From positions 1 to 22,460 of IMG/VR virus record IMGVR_UViG_3300025840_000280: a stretch of DNA of 22,460 nt; one strand, 5' to 3'. The translations under genes and the position numbers were made by a program. The notes under the pieces were generated by a model. The model ran no database searches. It was not told the origin of the DNA and saw nothing but the letters and a program-made list of their open reading frames with translations. The DNA comes from a virus. Of this stretch, positions 7,379 to 14,394 are shown piece by piece (positions within the stretch are counted from its first letter, which is position 1; each line of letters starts with the position of its first letter).

Positions 7379-8081
7379 AACATTAGTTACTCAAGAAGCA
7401 GTAGAAAGCCAAGAAACAGTAGAAAGTAATGACTCACAACTAGAGTCAGTGACAAAAGAAACAGAAGATGCCTTTTATGGCAATAGCAACCAAGCTCAGA
7501 CAGATTCTCAAGAGTCTGCTTCAGACGAGAAAGCCGCTTCCAGTGAAGATCCGAGTCAGGACAAAGTAGCAAAGGAAGAGGACGCTAAAGCTGAAGATAG
7601 TACGGAGGAGAAGAAGGAAGAAGAGCAAGCTGTAGAGTACAGTCTAAACCTTCGAGAAGGTAGTTTACTTGGTAAAGGATTTCTAGAAGATGTAGAATCT
7701 TTTGCAAAGGAAAATAACCTTTCTAACGAGGTAGCGCAAAAAGTACTTGATAAGCAGCAAATGGTACTCGATAGTTTTATCGAGGCTGAAGCTAATAGGC
7801 ATGACAAGGAACTCGAGGAGTGGAGACAAGAAGTTATCAATGATCCTACTCTAGGTGGAGACAATCTTAACAAGACTGCTGAAGATGCAAGACGAGTAGT
7901 AACTCGTTTTGGAAGCGAAGGCTTTATCCAGATTCTGAAAGAAACAGGATACGGAGATCATCCAGAAGTAGTGCGATTTTTGTCAAAACTTGGTAGCATT
8001 ATGTCAGAGGATAGCTTAATCCTGGCAAAAGCAGGAGCTAAAGATAAACCTCTCGAGGACTACTTTTATAAAACAAACTAA
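7371..8081 (+). CDS. Capsid scaffolding protein (236 aa)
   Basis: The first 88 residues are low-complexity and very acidic (Glu, Asp, Ser, Gln) and probably disordered. A helical core follows (residues about 100-155) and then the conserved block DPTLGGDNLNKT (158-169), with GYGDHPEVVRFLSKLG (193-208) near the end. This acidic-tail plus 'GGD...GxGDHPEVVRFL' arrangement is that of scaffold proteins encoded just before the major capsid gene in podoviruses and many prophages. Its job would be to guide assembly of capsid protein around the portal and then leave. It overlaps the upstream gene by eight bases, with GGAG six bases before ATG. Confidence 0.85.
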   Translation: MSETLVTQEAVESQETVESNDSQLESVTKETEDAFYGNSNQAQTDSQESASDEKAASSEDPSQDKVAKEEDAKAEDSTEEKKEEEQAVEYSLNLREGSLLGKGFLEDVESFAKENNLSNEVAQKVLDKQQMVLDSFIEAEANRHDKELEEWRQEVINDPTLGGDNLNKTAEDARRVVTRFGSEGFIQILKETGYGDHPEVVRFLSKLGSIMSEDSLILAKAGAKDKPLEDYFYKTN

Positions 8082-8093
8082 CAGGAGATAAAA

Positions 8094-9092
8094 ATGGCTA
8101 CACTATCAAGTAATGCTTTGACTCTTGCAGATCATGCTAAGAGAGTCGATCCAGAAGGGAAGATCCCTAAAATTGTGGAAATGCTTTCACAAACAAACGA
8201 GATTCTAGACGATATGCTTTTTCTAGAAGGTAACTTGCCTACTGGTCATAGATCATCAGTACGTACAGGTCTTCCTTCAGTTTATTGGAAGCTTTTGAAT
8301 CAGGGCGTACAGCCAAGTAAATCACTTACTGCTCAAGTAGACGAGCACGCTGGTATGCTCGAGGCTTGGTCAGAAGTTGATAAAGAAGTCGCTGAACTCA
8401 ACGGAAACGTAAATGCTTTTAGACTTTCTGAAGCTTCTGCTTTTATCGAAGCTATGAATCAGGAAATGGCATCAACACTCTTCTACGGAAATCAGGGAGT
8501 ATCCCCTGAAGAATTTTCTGGTTTTGCCATCAGATACTCAGACAAGTCTGCAGCGTCTGGACAAAACATCGTAGATGCTGGAGGTACAGGATCTGATAAC
8601 TCTTCAGTTTACCTAGTATGTTGGGGAGAGCAAAGCTGTACAGGTATTTTCCCAAAAGGATCAAAAGCTGGTCTTGAGCACGAAGATCTAGGACTTGTCA
8701 CAATTGAGACTTCTAACGGTATTGCTGGACAAAGACTTAGAGCTTATCAAGACAGATTCCACTGGAAAGTTGGTCTTGCTCTTAAGGACTGGAGATACGT
8801 AGTAAGAATTGCAAACATTGACATCAGTAATCTAATTGCTAAGTCATCTGCTGCTGATCTTATTGATCTTATGATCAAAGCGATCCACAGAATTCCTAAC
8901 CTTAATATGGGTAAACCATGTTTCTACATGAATAGGACTTGTATCCAGATGCTCGACATTCAAAGAAAGGATGATGTAGCAAGTGCTGGTATGAGATACG
9001 ACGAAGTAGACGGAAAGCTAGTACCACACTTCAGAGGTATTCCTATTAAGAAAGTTGATGCTCTAACTGAAACAGAAGCTAGAGTAGTCTAA
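8094..9092 (+). CDS. Major capsid protein (332 aa)
   Basis: This is the shell protein, expected to have the HK97 fold. It resembles the BPP-1-type major capsid family (Bbp17-like) in length (about 330 residues) and conserved blocks: MATLSSNALTLADHAKR at the start, then EMLSQTNEILDDMLFLEGN (residues about 28-46), RTGLPSVYWKLLNQGV (about 57-72), MASTLFYGNQGVSPEEFSG (about 124-142) and GIPIKKVDAL near the end. A strong AGGAGAT ribosome site precedes the ATG, as suits a protein made in large amounts. The cement protein gene follows 21 bases later. No protease domain or propeptide is apparent. Confidence 0.92.
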   Translation: MATLSSNALTLADHAKRVDPEGKIPKIVEMLSQTNEILDDMLFLEGNLPTGHRSSVRTGLPSVYWKLLNQGVQPSKSLTAQVDEHAGMLEAWSEVDKEVAELNGNVNAFRLSEASAFIEAMNQEMASTLFYGNQGVSPEEFSGFAIRYSDKSAASGQNIVDAGGTGSDNSSVYLVCWGEQSCTGIFPKGSKAGLEHEDLGLVTIETSNGIAGQRLRAYQDRFHWKVGLALKDWRYVVRIANIDISNLIAKSSAADLIDLMIKAIHRIPNLNMGKPCFYMNRTCIQMLDIQRKDDVASAGMRYDEVDGKLVPHFRGIPIKKVDALTETEARVV

Positions 9093-9113
9093 TTAAAATT
9101 TAAGGAGATAATT

Positions 9114-9545
9114 ATGTATATCGACGCACAAAATCTATTTTCAGATGAGCAAGCTCTTACGGGATCTGCTGCATCTTCTAATGTAATTGATCTCGGAGTT
9201 GATGGAAATCTCGGGATTGGTGAGCCTATGGTAGTAGTAGTATCACTTGATTCTGCTGCTGATGACTCTGATGGAGATGAAACCTACCAATTCGATCTCG
9301 AATTTGATGACAATGAGTCTTTCTCTTCTGCTTCTGTAGTAGCTTCTAGAACTTTTGCTAGAGGATCTGCTGCTGGAGATAAATTTGTACTTGCTGTCCC
9401 TGCTGACCAAAGCGGAGAGAGATACCTAAGACTTAGCTATACTCTAGGTGGTACGACTCCTTCAGTTACTGTTACTGCATTTTTAATTCCGCATAACATG
9501 GTCCATAACTATGTACAATATGCGGATGGATTTACTATCAGCTAG
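9114..9545 (+). CDS. Capsid cement/decoration protein, Bbp16-like (143 aa)
   Basis: The sequence begins MYIDAQNLFSDEQALTGSAASS and continues as a predicted all-beta protein with IDLGVDGNLGIGEPMVVVVS, a strand set with FDLEFDDNESF, and AVPADQSGERYLRLSY. This is the pattern of the Bbp16 family. In BPP-1, Bbp16 is a jelly-roll cement protein that forms trimers on the capsid surface and stabilises it. Position directly after the major capsid gene agrees. The composition is acidic. AAGGAGAT gives a strong ribosome site. High confidence in the family, moderate in the exact role in this phage. Confidence 0.88.
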   Translation: MYIDAQNLFSDEQALTGSAASSNVIDLGVDGNLGIGEPMVVVVSLDSAADDSDGDETYQFDLEFDDNESFSSASVVASRTFARGSAAGDKFVLAVPADQSGERYLRLSYTLGGTTPSVTVTAFLIPHNMVHNYVQYADGFTIS

Positions 9546-9557
9546 AGAGGTTAATGT

Positions 9558-9752
9558 ATGAAAGTTAGAGCAACAAAGCTAGGCTACTACAATCACAGAA
9601 GGCAATATCCAGGAGATGCTTTCCATCTTAGAAAAAGTGAAGACTTTTCTAAAGAATGGATGGAAAAGCTCGACTCTGAGAAGAAACCTTCACGAAAAAA
9701 GAAAGTGGTTAAAGAAGACGATGCTGCTGACTTGAATCAGGACGTTATCTAA
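9558..9752 (+). CDS. Small basic phage protein after the capsid genes (64 aa)
   Basis: The first 40 residues (KVRATKLGYYNHRRQYPGDAF, shown only in part, then SKEWMEKL) match a small protein type often placed after capsid genes in phages of this layout, with the pattern 'RAxxxGYYxxxRRxxGDxF...F...WM'. The last 25 residues are a basic patch (KKPSRKKKVVK) followed by acidic residues and are probably flexible. The basic patch could contact DNA or an acidic protein. The function is unknown. ATG 9558 follows GAGAGG by seven bases; an ATG four bases earlier stops almost at once. The gene ends directly at a strong terminator. Confidence 0.7.
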   Translation: MKVRATKLGYYNHRRQYPGDAFHLRKSEDFSKEWMEKLDSEKKPSRKKKVVKEDDAADLNQDVI

Positions 9753-9753
9753 T

Positions 9754-9782
9754 AAGGGGGAGCTTATGCTCCTCCTTTTTTT
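9754..9782 (+). terminator. Strong intrinsic terminator after the capsid genes
   Basis: The stem pairs AAGGGGGAGC (9754-9763) with GCTCCTCCTT (9768-9777), one G-T pair at 9758/9773, around a TTAT loop, and a run of seven T follows at 9776-9782. This is a textbook rho-independent terminator. It begins two bases after the stop of the 64-residue gene and ends one base before the ribosome site (GAGG, 9783-9786) of the next gene. Confidence 0.9.
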
Positions 9783-9791
9783 GAGGTATTT

Positions 9792-10037
9792 ATGAGTAAT
9801 CTAAAATTTAAAGAAGATAGTTATCGAGGAGCTGCAAGTATTACTCCTAGTGATTCTGCTGACCTTACAGATGCTGTATCTGCAGTTTACGTAGGGACTA
9901 CAGGTACTCTTAAAGTTGATACTGCGAGTGGAGAGACTGTCACTTTCCAAAGCGTCCCTGTAGGGATCTTTCCAGTAGCTGTAAAGAAAGTCTACTCGAC
10001 AGGTACATCAGCGGCTAATTTGATAGGTCTTAAGTAA
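9792..10037 (+). CDS. Small beta-rich virion-type protein (81 aa)
   Basis: The protein is short, polar and predicted all-beta: SAVYVGTTGTLKVDTASG, then VTFQSVPVGIFPVAVKKVY and TGTSAANLIGL. I know this pattern ('avyVGtgGdlkV...Gx.vtF..vp.G.ilPv.v..v.stgTtAtnlval') from small proteins in many phage head-tail regions, where a spike- or decoration-like role has been suggested. It lies between the post-capsid terminator and the tail-tube gene, and its stop shares bases with the next start (TAATG). GAGG five bases before ATG serves as ribosome site. Confidence 0.65.
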   Translation: MSNLKFKEDSYRGAASITPSDSADLTDAVSAVYVGTTGTLKVDTASGETVTFQSVPVGIFPVAVKKVYSTGTSAANLIGLK

Positions 10038-10642
10038 TGTCTAGCACTACTGAGATTTCTAATCTTGCTATCTCACATTTAGGGATCGGGAAAGAAATAG
10101 CTAACTTAGATACAGAACAAACAGAAGAAGCTTCAGCTTGTAGACGTTATTTTGAATCAGCTAAAAAAGCTACTCTCTCAGATCTTGACTGGACCTTCGC
10201 TACTAAGTTTGCAGTTTTAAACTTGATTGAAAGCGAACCTAACGACGAATGGAACTTTAGCTATCGTTATCCTTCTGACTGCATTAACATGCGAAGAATA
10301 CTTTCAGGTCAGAGACAGGATACGCAAAAAACTAGAGTACCTTACAGAATATCTGCAGACTCTGCAGGACGTATTATCTATACCGATAAAGAAAATGCAG
10401 AAATTGAATATACAAAAAATGTAACAGATCCAGGATTGTTTTCTGCAGAATTTGCTTTAGCTCTTTCTTTTCGTCTAGCGTCATATATAGCACCTAGACT
10501 AACTGGAGGAGATCCTTTTAAAATGAAGCAAGAAATGCTTGCACAATATGAGATCGAGCTCGGAAGAGCTAAGAAAAAGAATATGAATGAAGAAACAGCA
10601 GACATCTTACCAGAGTCTGAGATGATAACTATAAGGAGTTAA
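10037..10642 (+). CDS. Tail tubular protein A-like head-tail adaptor (201 aa)
   Basis: The sequence follows the podoviral tail-tube A (T7 gp11-like) pattern: EISNLAISHLGIGKEI (residues 5-20), ASACRRYFESAKKATLSDLDW (split; residues about 32-52), WNFSYRYPSDCINMRRI (about 72-88), then the strand AGRIIYTD and the closing ALSFRLASYIAPRLTGGDP. Such proteins form a ring under the portal and open the tail. The length is normal. Translation probably couples to the preceding gene through TAATG, because its own ribosome site (AGG at 10024) is weak. Confidence 0.9.
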   Translation: MSSTTEISNLAISHLGIGKEIANLDTEQTEEASACRRYFESAKKATLSDLDWTFATKFAVLNLIESEPNDEWNFSYRYPSDCINMRRILSGQRQDTQKTRVPYRISADSAGRIIYTDKENAEIEYTKNVTDPGLFSAEFALALSFRLASYIAPRLTGGDPFKMKQEMLAQYEIELGRAKKKNMNEETADILPESEMITIRS

Positions 10643-10644
10643 TT

Positions 10645-10959
10645 ATGCCTGACCTACGTTTGTCTGAGATGGAAAAGAAAGACTTCTCTACTCCATCTGC
10701 AGGACCAAAAGCTCCTAAGTATCCTTATGGATTAAAAATAACACTAGGTCCAGAAGAGCTTGAAAAGTTAGGGATTAGTGAACTTCCTCAAGTAGACTCT
10801 TTTGTAGACTTTGAAGCAAAGGCTCAAGTAGTTGGAGTCTCTGTATCTGAGAGCGAAGGAGATGTAAATGAGCATCGTCTTGAGCTCCAGATCACTGAGA
10901 TTTACATGAAGGATAAGAAAGAAGAAAAGAGCACAGAAAGTGCTTTATATGGGGGATAA
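10645..10959 (+). CDS. Capsid staple-like small protein (104 aa)
   Basis: A block with APKYPYGLKITLGPEELEKLG (residues about 23-43; quoted in part: YPYGLKITLGPEELEKLG) followed by LPQVDSFVDFEAKAQVVGVS and a final HRLELQITEI strand match a small all-beta phage protein that I remember annotated as capsid staple/stabilising protein ('YPyGLrixLdxexLekLgl...v...A.a.V..Vs...qitdm'). It ends ESALYGG, like relatives ending 'LYG'. The ribosome site AGGAG is strong. The gene lies between two tail genes, so a tail role cannot be excluded. Confidence 0.65.
   Translation: MPDLRLSEMEKKDFSTPSAGPKAPKYPYGLKITLGPEELEKLGISELPQVDSFVDFEAKAQVVGVSVSESEGDVNEHRLELQITEIYMKDKKEEKSTESALYGG
10951..10956 (+). promoter_or_regulatory. 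Ribosome binding site fixing a TTG start for the large tail gene
   Basis: GGGGGA lies six bases before TTG 10963 and within the last codons of the preceding gene. An in-frame TAA at 10957-10959 prevents any upstream start, and the conserved N-terminal pattern begins within ten residues of the TTG. Confidence 0.7.
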
Positions 10960-10962
10960 AGT

Positions 10963-13770
10963 TTGACTACGATATCTCAAAGATCTTTTGCAAGTGGAGA
11001 GATCTCTCCGTCCTTGTACGCTCGAGTTGACTTAACAAAATACGCTACAGGTCTTAGAACTTGTAAAAATGGAATTGTTTTACGTTATGGTGGCGTATCT
11101 AATAGACCAGGGACTTCTTTTGTTGGAGAAGTCAATGACTCATCTAAAGCAGTCAGACTTATCCCCTTTATCTTTAATACAGCTCAAACGTACGTGCTAG
11201 AATTTGGTGAGCAATATATACGAGTCATTAAAGACGGTCAACATCTTACAGAGGCAGGAGTGAGTATTTCAGGGATTACTCAAGCTAATCCTGCAGTAGT
11301 TACTACATCTACAAGTCATGGATACTCTAACGGAGATGAAGTCTACATCAATGGCGTATCTGGGATGACTCAGATCAATAATAGAAATTTTAAAATTGCT
11401 AATATAACAGCCACAACTTTTGAGCTTCAAGAGATGGATGGAACTAATTTAGACTCCACCTCTTATGACGCATATATTTCAGGAGGAGACTCTTACAAGA
11501 TGTACGAGATTTCTTCTCCTTATCTTGAATCAGAATTAGCTACTATAAAATATGTACAGTCTGCTGATGTTGTAACTCTTGCACATCCTAATCACCCTCC
11601 TGCAGAGCTAACTCGAACAGGAGACATATCCTGGAGTTTAAATAATATTAGCTTTCAGCCTACAGTAGATCAGCCTACTGGCATCACTTCTACTCAAGCT
11701 GGAGCAGGATCTGAAGTCTATCGCTACAAAGTAACAGCTATTGATTCGGAAACTGGAGAGGAATCTCTTCCAGGAATTGTAGGAACTACAAATACAATTA
11801 CAGGCATAACTCAAGCAGATCCTGCAGTCGTAACAACTTCTGGAAGTCATGGCTATTCTAACGGAGATGAAGTTTATATTTCCGGTGTAGTAGGGATGGA
11901 AGAGGTTAATGATCGTATCTTTTTTGTAGAAAATGTTACAGCTACAACTTTCGAGCTTGAAGGCATCAACTCTACAAGCTATACAGCTTACGCATCAGGA
12001 GGATCTGCTAATGCTGCTTTTACTGAAGTGACTTCTTCAGTCCCTTCAACATCTAACCCTATTGTAGTTAGCTGGACAAAAGTATCTGCAGCTAGTGAGT
12101 ACAACATCTACAAAGAGTCCAATGGTGTTTATGGGCAAATAGGGATTGCAAATGGTACGACCTTTGATGATATTAACATTAGTGCTAATACTACCTTTAC
12201 TCCACCTTCCTCTAGAAATCCCTTTATTGGTGGTGGTAATTATCCTAGCACTGTCACCTATATTCAGCAGAGATTAGCTTTTGCAAATACGGATCTAGAG
12301 CCTGAGAAGATCTTCCTTTCCAGGACTGCAAACTTTAAAAATTTTACAACATCTTCTCCTTCTCAAGCAGATGATGCTATTACGTTTACAATGGCAGGAA
12401 GGCAAGTAAACGAAGTACAATCCCTAATTGATCTAGGTAGGCTTGTCATTCTCACTACAGGTGGAGAGTGGTCAGCAGAAGGTGATGGAGGAGTAATTAC
12501 TCCTACTACAATCAATACCAAACAATATTCGTACAATGGATCTGGGGATCTTCAGCCTATTGTAATTGATGGAGCTGCAATATATCAGCAAGCTAGAGGC
12601 TCTATCATTAGGGACCTTACCTATAATTTTGAAATCTCAGGTTATTCTGGAAATGATCTTACAATCTTTTCAGCCCATTTATTTGATAAGTTTACTATTG
12701 TAGACTGGTCTTTTCAGCAGATCCCTCATTCTATCCTATGGGTAGTACGAAGTGATGGAGCTCTTCTTGGTATGACTTATGTAAAATCTCAACAAGTCAT
12801 AGCCTGGCATCGTCATGACTTTGGAGGACTTGTAGAAAATGTATCCGTAGTACCTGAAGGGAATGAGGATACTCTCTACGTCACAGTCAAAAGGACAATA
12901 AATGGTAAGTCAGTCAGGTATGTCGAAAAACTGACATCACGTCAAATAAATGACATTGTAGATAATAAGTTTATGGATAGTCATCTTTCATACGATGGAA
13001 GAAATGCAAATACATCCCATACAATGACGCTATCAGGTGGGACCACTTGGGAATACACCGAGACTCTTACTCTAACATCATCGACTTCTTTCTTTTCTGC
13101 AAATGATGTAGGAAATGCAATTCATTATCGAGATGGAGAAGTACTTCGTTTAACTATTACGGGCTATACAAGTGCTACAGAAGTCCAGGTTAAACCACAT
13201 AAAACAGTACCAGTAACTTACAGAAGTCAAGCTGTCAGTGAGTGGGAGAAAGCTGTAGATGAACTTGCAGGACTTTGGCATTTGGAAGGGAAAGACGTAG
13301 CAATCTTTGGAGATGGCTTTGTAGTAGCGAGTCCTAATAATGCAAGCTATGACATCGTGACAGTAGCAAACGGTAAAGTAACTCTTGATAAGCCTTATGC
13401 TGTCATTCATGTCGGACTACCTTATCTATCTGATATCGAGACTCTTGATATTGATACTCCTAATGGAGAGACAATCTCAGATAAGTCAAAGATTGTGGGC
13501 GAGGTGAACATGTTTGTTGAGGAGACTCGAGGGATATTTGTAGGACCTAAGCCTCCATCAGGTACAGATCCTCTAGAGAATCTTGTAGAATTTAAGTTAC
13601 GAGATGTAGAAGACTATGACAGTCCAGTATCCTTAACTACAGATAATATTAGTGTTAATATAAAACCAGAATGGAATAGTAACGGCAGGGTATTTGTCAG
13701 ACAAGTTGATCCAATTCCTATGACAATCTTATCAGTATCTCCTGCCGGAAAATTTCCTTTTAGTGGATAG
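10963..13770 (+). CDS. Large tail protein (podoviral tail hub/nozzle type) with two E1_FCCH-like modules (935 aa)
   Basis: The start QRSFASGEISPSLYARVDL, then RTCKNGIVLRYGGVSNRPGT (residues about 32-51), is the N-terminus of a tail protein common in BPP-1-like phages. Residues about 102-175 and 279-347 are two related modules (ITQAxPAVVTTSxSHGYSNG, GDEVYI, TATTFEL) of the E1_FCCH type. The second interrupts an FN3/Ig-like domain: YRYKVTAIDSETGEESLPG before it and IVVSWTKVSAASEYNIYK after it. The core TYIQQRLAFANTDLEPEKIF (about 423-442) with AGRQVNEVQSLIDLGRL and TGGEWSAEG is conserved in these proteins. The likely location is the distal tail tube or hub, as for tail tubular protein B. The start codon is TTG. 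Confidence 0.88.
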   Translation: MTTISQRSFASGEISPSLYARVDLTKYATGLRTCKNGIVLRYGGVSNRPGTSFVGEVNDSSKAVRLIPFIFNTAQTYVLEFGEQYIRVIKDGQHLTEAGVSISGITQANPAVVTTSTSHGYSNGDEVYINGVSGMTQINNRNFKIANITATTFELQEMDGTNLDSTSYDAYISGGDSYKMYEISSPYLESELATIKYVQSADVVTLAHPNHPPAELTRTGDISWSLNNISFQPTVDQPTGITSTQAGAGSEVYRYKVTAIDSETGEESLPGIVGTTNTITGITQADPAVVTTSGSHGYSNGDEVYISGVVGMEEVNDRIFFVENVTATTFELEGINSTSYTAYASGGSANAAFTEVTSSVPSTSNPIVVSWTKVSAASEYNIYKESNGVYGQIGIANGTTFDDINISANTTFTPPSSRNPFIGGGNYPSTVTYIQQRLAFANTDLEPEKIFLSRTANFKNFTTSSPSQADDAITFTMAGRQVNEVQSLIDLGRLVILTTGGEWSAEGDGGVITPTTINTKQYSYNGSGDLQPIVIDGAAIYQQARGSIIRDLTYNFEISGYSGNDLTIFSAHLFDKFTIVDWSFQQIPHSILWVVRSDGALLGMTYVKSQQVIAWHRHDFGGLVENVSVVPEGNEDTLYVTVKRTINGKSVRYVEKLTSRQINDIVDNKFMDSHLSYDGRNANTSHTMTLSGGTTWEYTETLTLTSSTSFFSANDVGNAIHYRDGEVLRLTITGYTSATEVQVKPHKTVPVTYRSQAVSEWEKAVDELAGLWHLEGKDVAIFGDGFVVASPNNASYDIVTVANGKVTLDKPYAVIHVGLPYLSDIETLDIDTPNGETISDKSKIVGEVNMFVEETRGIFVGPKPPSGTDPLENLVEFKLRDVEDYDSPVSLTTDNISVNIKPEWNSNGRVFVRQVDPIPMTILSVSPAGKFPFSG
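11266..11487 (+). repeat. E1_FCCH-like module, copy 1
   Basis: Residues about 102-175 of the tail protein. It shares with copy 2 the blocks GITQAxPAVVTTS, SHGYSNGDEVYI, GM and ITATTFEL/VTATTFEL, and the DNA is also similar (for example TCTAACGGAGATGAAGT in both). It is slightly longer because of an insertion (EMDGTNLD) near its end. Confidence 0.85.
11796..12003 (+). repeat. E1_FCCH-like module, copy 2
   Basis: Residues about 279-347 of the tail protein. More than half of the residues equal those of copy 1. It lies inside a fibronectin/Ig-like domain, which suggests internal duplication and insertion. Confidence 0.85.
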
Positions 13771-13779
13771 GAGGAAAAT

Positions 13780-14394
13780 ATGGGCTCAGCAGGAGGAGCT
13801 ATCCAAGCAGGACTCGGAGCAGCTCAAATTATAAATGCTAAAAACTCAGCAGATGCTGCTAAAGCTCAAGCTGAATTTATGGCACAACAAGACGAATTTA
13901 ACGCACAACTTTTAGAATATAGAAAAAACGAGATAGGCGAAATTGCTCAAGAAAATATCGACGTTCGACAGCAACAAGTCCGACAGATGCTAGGATCTCA
14001 AAAGGTAGCCCTTGCTGCTCAAGGTATTGAAGTTGAAGGAGATATCGGAGAGCAGCTTGCTGAGCAAGAAAGAAAACTTTTACAGCAAGATGTAGAGGCA
14101 ATAAAAAACAATGCCTGGAGAGAAGTTTTTGGACTCGAGCAAAAGCAGCTAGATCTTAGATCTTCTGCAGCTTTTACTAGAATAGAAGGATCAGAAAGAG
14201 CTCGTCAAACAATGGTGACAGGCGGATTAGCTGGTCTTGGAAATATTGTCGAAGGTGGTAGCAAAGCAGGACTTAAATTTGGACCAAAGATAGGTAAAAC
14301 TAAAGGTACTAAATCAGGTAGAATAAGTCCTAGTAAGACTGCTCGGATGCCTAGCGTATTTGAAACTATTACTAGAGGCATGGGGAGTATTTAA
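13780..14394 (+). CDS. Internal virion protein B-like ejection protein (204 aa)
   Basis: The length and pattern suit the T7 gp14-type internal virion protein, which is packed in the head and ejected into the cell envelope. The N-terminus is small-residue rich (GSAGGAIQAGLGAAQIINA, residues 2-20) and could insert into membrane. A long helical middle (about 30-150) holds the conserved LGSQKVALAAQGIEVEG (about 72-88), a signature of this family ('qkv..AasGvdv..Gs'). The last 50 residues are Gly/Lys-rich. The AGGAGG ribosome site overlaps the upstream stop. The gene is followed through TAATG by the next ejection-type gene. Confidence 0.82.
   Translation: MGSAGGAIQAGLGAAQIINAKNSADAAKAQAEFMAQQDEFNAQLLEYRKNEIGEIAQENIDVRQQQVRQMLGSQKVALAAQGIEVEGDIGEQLAEQERKLLQQDVEAIKNNAWREVFGLEQKQLDLRSSAAFTRIEGSERARQTMVTGGLAGLGNIVEGGSKAGLKFGPKIGKTKGTKSGRISPSKTARMPSVFETITRGMGSI

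Noticed and set aside
10645-13770. Stop readthrough fusing the staple-like protein to the tail protein, since both are in the same frame with one TAA between
   Set aside because: A strong ribosome site and TTG start follow the stop at once, and both proteins have normal separate ends in the families they resemble.
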